Assembly: GCF_037975245.1 (NCBI RefSeq)
Contig: NC_092568.1
Location: 13,107,501-13,171,500 of the forward strand
Direction of reading: 5' to 3'
From: Apostichopus japonicus
Taxonomy: Eukaryota; Echinodermata; Holothuroidea; Aspidochirotida; Stichopodidae
DNA: 64,000 nucleotides
The position numbers and the translations under genes were made by a program. Of this stretch, positions 56,142 through 64,000 are shown piece by piece. Position 1 is the stretch's first letter, and each line of letters begins with the position of its first letter. The notes under the pieces are model-generated. The model made no database searches. It saw only the letters and a list, made by a program, of their open reading frames with translations, and had not been told where the DNA came from.

Positions 56142-59100
56142 TTAAAACACTTGAGTATAAACCTAGACTGCACAATGGTGAAAATGCAGTTTGTTGTTTG
56201 GTGCACCTTGCCAGACATATGGATACTTGCTGGGACCATTCTCGAAGGAATGATGAGAGTGATTGCATGGAACCTCAAGATTTTATTTTAATTACTTGTT
56301 TGACTGATAAAGTCTCTTTTTCAAATATTTTTTAGTTTGATACCCTTCCTGTTAAAATGTTAGGAATCTTAAATTGGGAAATTTACTGGATGATTTGGCA
56401 TGCTTCTGTACAGCATTGGAAACATTTCCTTTGTGTAGAAACATGTCTAAAACCAGAGTTGTTTTTCTTTGAAAGTTAATCTGTGTTTGTGATTTTGAAA
56501 TAGCCTTAGTGTTGCATATGCATGAGGTCACATATATGAGGTAACTTGTGTTATTTTACATATGTGCTGTGTGAAAGTAGCAAGTGTTATGCACATACCA
56601 AGTAATTGCTTCCACAATTAAAAATGTTCTTCTGTAGCTGCAGCTCCCTTCTTGGTTACAGAATTTTCATTTTTATTGTACAAATTCTTAAGCCAAATCA
56701 GACTTATGGAAACCAACACATCATCCAACCTTGCAAGCAGTAGGCGTTTTCTGCATTTAAAATGTTAAGAAATAGCAGGTACAGTATAGGTATGGAAAGA
56801 CTCCTTCAAGCATGTTAGCTCAAAACATGGTTAACCTTGCAAACTTAACACAAGTAATCCACTACATGAGACAATGTAGAATTTTGGACCCAACCAATGT
56901 GGTATTGGAATTGATATGTTGTAATATGGTGTGAATGAATGTGTGTGAATGTGTGCCAGGGGTAGGCATCTGGCACTCAATATAGAAAAAACAATGATTT
57001 AACATCCAGAGTACTGATATTTGGTCCCTGAAGTAGGTTTTTGGTGACTGAATCTGCCTGTAAAGTATACAGTTCTAGTCCGACAGAATGCAACCAGTGT
57101 AGTGTACAATAATGATAATCAAATAGTCATTAATGTGTTGAAAAATGAACATGTTAGAATCCTACCACTAAGAAAGTTAAAGGAAGGCTTCCATTTATCA
57201 GAATGTGTATAAAATTTTGACATGTAAGAAAAGGGAGATGAAAATAGACAAATATACATGTTCATCTGTATTCATAGAAGTTCAATTTAAGATGTTATGC
57301 AAAGGAAATCATGTTTTTTTAAGTCTACTTTGGATGACTTTTCATAAAGTAAGAAAGTTTCTGATGTTCTTTTGCAAAATCTTTTAATGGGAAGATGAGG
57401 GGTGGTGGATACAATCACCCTATCAATAAGTATTGGGTTGATATGAGGAATTTAGCAGATGTTGCAAAAATGATTGCAAATTATGAAATCATCATTCTTT
57501 AGAATTGTTTCATGTACAAACAATTTTATTTTTATCCACATATTAAACAGATCTGAAAGTTGTGTAACGATTGGTATTTTGGAAAGGATGTGACATATTA
57601 ACTCTGCATTCCTTTGTAAAAATTTATGGCAAAATTTTAATTTTACAAATGGACAAATAAAGTGAGTGTTAATTTTTGATTCAGACACTATGACCTTTAA
57701 GCAATGTAACTTTAAAATAGTTTGCAAATGTACATAGTAGCATGAAATAGCAATGTTGCTTGAGTTGACTGAAGTAGTTCAACCAATTTATTAAAGGAAA
57801 TTGAAACCCAACGATTAGTACAATATATCGGGTAGAAATACTAGCAATGACCAACCCACAAATGCAAACAACATCTGTTTCTCTTCGGGAGCTATTAGGG
57901 ATGTAAAGTTTTCTCTTGACAGTGGACTTGGGCTAGTCAAGACTGACATAACTGAGGTTTTGAATTATGGGTGCTTTTTAAAATTCATTATATGGACATG
58001 TTGGCTGGCATTATTGGTAATCTTCTAATCTTATCTAAAACTGACTTTTAACAGCTAAAGTTTAAATTCCTGGTGAAGCTACAATCGCACGCATTAGCGG
58101 TTATTGTAGCCATCAGGCATGATTTTTTATCTGAAACAATATTTTATTTCTTGCTCCTGAGTTTTTAGTTTTATGGCATGTAAACAGAAAAGTTATACTT
58201 CTTCCCCACTGCAGTTCCAGTGCAGACATGAAAATACACAGGTCTATGTTTTGTTTCATTGATGATAATCACAATGCTGTATCTTAAACAATTGTGTTAC
58301 TTTGCAGCATATTTAGAAATTAGCATCACTGTTTGATTGATTGAGGTATATTATTTAATTTTGTAGCATTTTGTACATTACATTTATTACTCAATGTGTA
58401 GCACCAAACTTCATGTGTATGTTAAAAGTTAAGTTTCTGGACACTTCATCGTCATGTTATAACATGCAATTTTTTTTCTCTAGACATTTTACAGGTAGAT
58501 TATACTGGATGTTTCTAGTTTTATGGAGAGAGTTAGCTACCTAAAGCAATGATTTCAAGTGTGTAAACATACTGGATGCTTTGGGAAGGATGATTTGTTA
58601 GCACTTTTAATAACAGATTTAATCATCAGAACAGTTTAGAGCAATTCATGAATCAAACAAAGTTAGGTGGATGGATTACCATGGCAATAACAAGTTATTC
58701 GTGTTGGTTTGGTGGACGGTCGTGAAGACTGTGGGCATGATTATTTTATTCCAGCGATATGGAATTCAACTTGCTTTGTCAAATTCATTTCATTTTCATG
58801 AACCTTCATGTGTCAGTTTTTGTAGCAATATTTGAGCACAGATGATAAGTAAATGAGTGTAATTCTGCTTTAAGAGGGAATATATTCTCTTCATCATTTG
58901 CTTATTGTAGATATTGAAAGAGAGTGTAAATTCAAAGTGTTTTAGTTCATTGTCATCTTATGACCATTTCTTCTTCCAAACCACCTGTAATTTATTACTC
59001 GTATAACTAAGATTCACCAGTTTGCCTTATTCATGATGAGAGTCTGGATGCAATATGTGTATAAGGCTTCTTAGATCTGATGAGACAGAAGGATGTAATG

Positions 59101-61805
59101 TGTGTTCTGCAGTGGAATTTATCTTCTCTCAAATCCTTCAAAGAACAACAGCAAAAGTATCCAGGACCTATGAGTCATCTTTATATCATTTAATCAGAAA
59201 AATCCACAATTTGCACTAGTACAAAAGTTTTTGCAGGTCACATAAGTATTGTTTCCCTCTAGAGTTTTGTGTTACTTCTGATTGAGTTGACATAGTGGCC
59301 TAAACAAATTAACTTGGCTCCAGCCCTTCAGCAGTGGATACTGCTACTTGGATGAGGCAACATCTAAAAACTCAAGCCGCAGTGATTTTTCCTGGTCAAA
59401 CCAAGTTTCGGACAGAAAATTGAGGAATATAATTTTCCCCCAAAAATCTACAGCTTTGTAGTATTTCTTCTATAAATGTCGCACAAAATCGACATTTGCC
59501 CCCATCCAGGGTAGTGCCTACCAAGTTGTCAGCTGATCCAGTTTGTTATCTGTGGTGTTGAATATTCATACTTAACATATATATAACAAATATGTTGTAC
59601 ACGATATTGTTCCTTTACCCATTTGGGATTTTCAGAGGAACTTTAGTTCGTTTAGGGAACAAGGGGAAAGGGCACGGTCGAGAAAGTTAGATGTATTTGT
59701 CGGAAAAGGAAATAAATGATGGGCGTTGAAGGTGGGGATGGGGAGAAAGAAACTGGGGGGTATTTCATATACCAAGTTTCCTCGTTCCCTGTGCGTGTAT
59801 TTTAAGTTCGTCTTGCTGCTATATATCTGTAATTCAAATTAATCATCACATCACCTCATGCAACAGGAAATACAACTGGAGTATGTAAAAGCATAATACA
59901 CATGGTATAGTAGAGAATGCTTACTAAGTGACCTTACATGTAAATTTGAACTTGTATTAAAGACTTCAGAAAGAGAATCGATGGTCAAGTTAATGCAATT
60001 TATATTTTTTCAAGCAATGCTTCAATTTTGTTTTCAAAATAAAAATAAAAAGATAAAGTCTGAAGTTTCCTGTCTTAACATTCTGATAGCTTCTATCAGT
60101 CTTAGTGACTGACTGTAGGCATGAACAATAACATGTTACATGACGATGATGCCTCGCCATATTGACAGAAAATGATGTCTTCTCCCCACTCATTACTTCA
60201 TTCTCCCCTCTCATTACTTCAGTAAGAGTATAAAGTGTGAAGTACACGTGTCACTTACACAGAGGATTCTGAGGAATAATACACATTTTAGTAAAGTTTG
60301 GACAAAGCAACCAAAAAAAATGTACCTTCACTATTCAGAGATTACAATACTCTTTATGGATACACAACATCACATCATTAAAGGGCGTTGGTATCATTAA
60401 AGGGTTCTTTAGTTCAGTCCCCTATTCCTTCCTGTTTCTACTACTGGTGGTCTTTAAATATGATGTTACTGATGTTGTGTGCCAAAACTGCCAATCACCA
60501 ATGAAACTGGGAAACTCAGAGAAATATGCAAGCCAGCAAAATGTAAGAGAAACCTTAATTTCAATGTTGCACGAACTTCCTCAATACGGGAAGGATTGAA
60601 GTTTTTTCACTTTTCCTTTAATTGTTCAGAAGTAATGTATAATGTCAATTCTCACTATAGTGACACAACTGAAACTGCTATAACTGTGTAACATACACTT
60701 CCATTGAAAAACATCAGTGTTTTTTTGTCATTTGCATTGTCTCATGGCTGATTCAGAACCCAACACAACAGCTCAAATTGAACTATATTATGCTGTAGCA
60801 TTAAACCATGTCATTAAATAATCTCATGAATGATTCCATTGACTGCAATATCACCAACAAAAATAAGAAGTAAAAGTTACCTTTCAATTATCAGATGCAA
60901 TACCCACTACAAGGTAGCAAACATTCTATGATATATATGAATATTTTAACATACATTAAACTAATTGAAACACCTATGAAGAGAAGGTTTACTTTCACTC
61001 CTGTTGATCACATAAATGGTTGCTCACAAATTGGCTTCACCTGTGACGCTTTCTAAAAAGTTATAGTTTCTACCAAGCCTCGTCAACATGTTTACAGAGA
61101 TTTCATTTGCACACACAGTGGTGTAGGTGGACCTTGACAAGTGACTCATTAACTAAACCTCTAAATGGCGCCACTACCAGTGTGAACAACTCACCTCACA
61201 GTGACTTAAACTAACTATGGGCTTGGAAAATATTTCTATATATTGTGCAGCTTGCTGATGGAGATCGATCATTGAGTCCATAGTTCAAGCTATCTTCATG
61301 CCTTCCGAGATGTGGGGCTCTGGTGGGTCTTGGATCAGTTTTGGAAGAACCTGAGTCATGGGCCTAAATGTTTTCGGACAGCTTACATACACCATCCAGA
61401 CAGGAATATACCAGGCTTACCAGACTAGATTTACATACCATCTAAGACACAACCATCTCTCACTGATAATGGGCGAATGTTTACATCGCCTGTAAGTCTT
61501 GTTGGAGCCCGCTTATTTCAACTCCTAGTCTCCTACATTACTTTAAGGGACTACATACTGTACACAGATGCTAGAAAATTGCAAGATATCGCCACAATGA
61601 ATGACCAATTTGTTCTCAAAATATGATATCATGCACATCTTAAGCATTTCTTCGATAGATATGGAATGTGAGCATTGTGTTCACAGTGTTTTCATAGTGT
61701 AGTACAGTACAGGTAGTACAGTAGTCTGAACTTCAGTATAGACATAGGATGCTTCCTTTGACTTCACTATACAATCCGTTCCACAGAAAACCACCACTTG
61801 CATCT
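56142..61805. other. Tail-to-tail interval: TMEM179B and CRIPT 3' UTRs
   Basis: 5.7 kb between two convergent stop codons. No coding exon recognised. AATAAA on the plus strand at 57656-57661 is one possible TMEM179B poly(A) signal, with others near 59711; I cannot choose between them from sequence alone. No repeats of note. Confidence 0.6.
57656..57661 (+). terminator. Candidate poly(A) signal AATAAA for TMEM179B
   Basis: Canonical hexamer 1.5 kb after the stop codon in sense orientation, followed within 30 nt by T-rich sequence. Unproven. Confidence 0.3.
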
Positions 61806-61870
61806 TCAAACCGACGTTTGCTTGTACTTCTTTGTATCCAGTATTTTCTTCCCACACATCGCACAGATGC
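61806..61870 (-). CDS. CRIPT: CRIPT, last coding exon (partial gene)
   Basis: Acceptor CTTTCTAG|GC, then ICAMCGKKILDTKKYKQTSV and TGA (61808-61806). This differs from vertebrate CRIPT (GICAMCGKKVLDTKNYKQTSV) at only two positions. The acceptor is phase 1, so the split codon is Gly when the previous exon ends in G, as in the family. CRIPT is a small (about 100 aa) protein with CxxC zinc-binding motifs. Its C-terminal QTSV binds the third PDZ domain of PSD-95, and it is also part of the minor spliceosome. Here the CAMC pair and the complete PDZ ligand are present. The upstream exons (the other CxxC motifs and the start) are not found between 61871 and 64000, so the rest lies off the right edge. 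Confidence 0.93.
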
Positions 61871-64000
61871 CTAGAAAGGTTGAAGAAAAAAAAATGATTG
61901 ATAAAACTTTAAACAAGAATTATCAACTCTCTCAAACAAGCAGTCAGTAATACTTGTATCTTCAGAGAACTCCCAAGTTCTGCTTACCTTGACTATTATG
62001 TCTAGAGCTAAACTTCATCTAGTGAATAAAGTGAATGAACCACAATGCACAACACTGAGCATCTTTTCCAATGCCATGATGTCATCATGGTCCCTTCTAA
62101 AGAGAAGCAGTTAGAATCTCTAGAACCACATATCATTAACAGATCTACCAATTCTATCTAGCTAGTTATCATCACAGATACTCATAACTAAATGAAAAGT
62201 TCATTCAGTAGGCATATAAACAACATTATTTAAGTCGGTCAGGAAACTGTAGGCATGCATCTCACTTCTAGTTTGTCCAAACTTCAATTGTAAATCAACA
62301 CAAGTGAAGGCTATTGAGTAACACACTGCAAATGTACAAATACAAGGAAGTAAAAATATCTGTATAAAAGAAAACACCAGTGTCATCAACATTGTGGAAC
62401 ACAGGAAATTAAACTACATGTATAGTGATTGCTTGAAACAAATTCTTATCAAGGTGCATCAAAGGGATGATCTACATATCACAACCGTTAGTTCCCTATA
62501 AATGTAACCAACCAAAAGAATCTCTCCACCCTCAAATTCCTACCTTCCCTATGGAATGTTTAGTCAGCAAACAGAATCACCTTGACAAAGTATGGCATAT
62601 TATCATGGAGACAACATTCAGGTTTATGTAAGCAATCAATGCAGTTTCATGTGAATGGCACTAAAAAAATATTATACTTTGAACAAGAACTACCATTATA
62701 TTGTCTCGAAACATTCCTTTTGTGTTTTGCTATTCACAGGAAAGTAGCTTCAAGAACTTAAAAGTCTCAACACAGGTTTGCAAAAATTAAACTTTGACAT
62801 TTCCAGCTAACTGCACTAAAAGCTCAGTGAAAATAACATAGTTCTATGCAATTTCCATATCAATATTCATTATTTTTATTGAGTAAAGAATTATCTGTCA
62901 TTAAACCAATTGAGCTGAATTAAGTTCCCCAGATTTATTAACAAGTCCATAGATTTGACAAACTTCAATCAAAATTTGCAAGCCCTACCCAACAGATGAT
63001 GTGCCAATCAAATCTTTCCATTTAGTTTACGTCCGTTTGGCCTAGTTGCCTATGACTTTCACTTTTGTGGCTAGCTTGTGTTAGCCCGTCTCCTGAATCA
63101 TATAGATCTTTCTTTCAGTCTTACCAATGTAGCTTGCAAAATTTTGTCATATCCTTCCATTGCAATGAAGAAACAGGTGTTTTCAGACGTTTTGGAATTG
63201 TGTAAAAAAAGTGGACAATACAAGTATTTATGTTACACTTGTGTGTAATGAACATGCTGATATGGGTGGTCGCAGTGATTTTACAGTAAATCGTTCGCGC
63301 CATGAGGGCAACAGAAAATATATTTCTTTCTTTAGATTGCGACAGCTTTTCTCCATTAAACCCACTTGGTCAGAGTGCATTTAGAATAAGAAACATTGAA
63401 TCTGCTTTGTAAGTTTGTTTTCTGAAATTCATCAACAAACACGTTTTGAGACTTTACATAGCTTAATTCATTTCTTTGTATGCTAATATCAATGACCAGT
63501 AACAGTTTGCATTGTTTGATTAATTTCTCCAACGAACATTAATGGTCAAAATCACCCTTTTAGCTTTTAAATTGCCATCTTTTAGCCTCTTTAATGACAC
63601 ACGTCTACAGTATTTGTGCAACTCATGTCAACTTCCTTAAGTTGTTTTGAGAGGTATATATTTCGTTTTTTTGTTTTTCTTTATTTTTATTCCTTTAATA
63701 TTTTCTGTCGACAGGATATTATGTACTAGATAGTATTTGGTGGCTAGGATGCCTGGAAACATCACTTCCTTTCATTCTTTGGTCTCATATGATCGACTGC
63801 AATATAATATCATCATTGTTTGATCACTCCAGCTATCGAAAAACACAGTTCAAAGTTCAGAACACTTTCACATGATTTTGTGAATAATGCCGCAACATAC
63901 ACAACAATTTTATACCAAACTATTTGCACTCTGGAGTGACCAGTTGATAGAATATATCATTCAAGTGTCACACCAACCCCCCCCCACCCCAGGGGTTTTA
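61871..64000 (-). other. CRIPT: CRIPT last intron (continues off the window)
   Basis: I searched for the expected HYCQGCAYKKG-type exon end on the minus strand and did not find it. Donor-like sites exist (for example GT at about 63123 and 61985) but their upstream frames do not match CRIPT. Otherwise AT-rich, featureless DNA. Confidence 0.6.

Noticed and set aside
63121-63303. Possible upstream CRIPT exon ending at a GTAAGAC donor
   Set aside because: The frame (ending WKDMTKFCKLHW) bears no resemblance to CRIPT and the frame phase is wrong for the last exon.
1-64000. Prokaryotic-type systems (operons, CRISPR arrays, phage or integrative elements)
   Set aside because: The DNA is spliced animal genome; the repeats are tandem minisatellites and transposons without spacer structure or cas-like genes.

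Overview
The window is eukaryotic nuclear DNA. It is AT-rich and intron-rich, with GT-AG introns, long noncoding stretches, many tandem repeats and several families of short inverted-repeat transposons. It holds parts of three conserved animal genes whose exons I could join by reading frame and splice phase. The gene content, intron sizes, TTAGGG-type internal telomere repeats and the local AGGCCTAGGCCT and CTGTAC word bias suggest a marine invertebrate deuterostome, plausibly an echinoderm such as a sea cucumber. The species is an inference from style, not a proof.

Layout. (1) 3900-30974, minus strand: a complete coding region for a Smaug/SAMD4 RNA-binding translational repressor, in ten coding exons. 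The exons sum to 2055 nt (684 codons plus stop), all ten splice phases agree, and every conserved block of the family appears in order: N-terminal Smaug regions, SAM domain, PHAT-like region and C-terminal DINN...TEHAL motif. A strong 3' splice site ahead of the first coding exon shows that the transcript starts further upstream, in the 31-48 kb stretch or beyond. (2) 48904-56141, plus strand: a complete TMEM179B-type four-pass membrane protein in five exons (681 nt, 226 aa). (3) 61806-61870, minus strand: the last coding exon of CRIPT, ending in a PDZ-binding QTSV tail. The rest of CRIPT lies beyond the right edge. Smaug and TMEM179B are divergent; TMEM179B and CRIPT are convergent.

The three genes share no operon-like logic. 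Smaug silences and destabilises mRNAs carrying CNGGN hairpins, TMEM179B is a little-studied membrane protein, and CRIPT is a zinc-binding PDZ-ligand and minor-spliceosome protein.

The noncoding part is repeat-dense. Smaug intron 5 carries a higher-order minisatellite (about 119-bp units in about 356-bp triplets), an 84-bp tandem repeat and a foldback element with CG-rich arms. A 70-bp tandem repeat lies directly behind the Smaug stop codon. Two elements have clear 8-bp target duplications (46086-46453; 49301-49564, the latter with internal telomeric repeats). A dispersed inverted-repeat family carries an outward CAGGTAAG splice-donor word at its ends. There is also a tRNA-headed SINE at 41.6 kb.

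The observations most worth following are: (a) four candidate Smaug-recognition hairpins (CAGGC loops) repeated in Smaug's own predicted 3' UTR, which would allow autoregulation; (b) an array of decoy 5' splice sites just behind the SAM-domain exon; and (c) the splice-donor-carrying repeat family.
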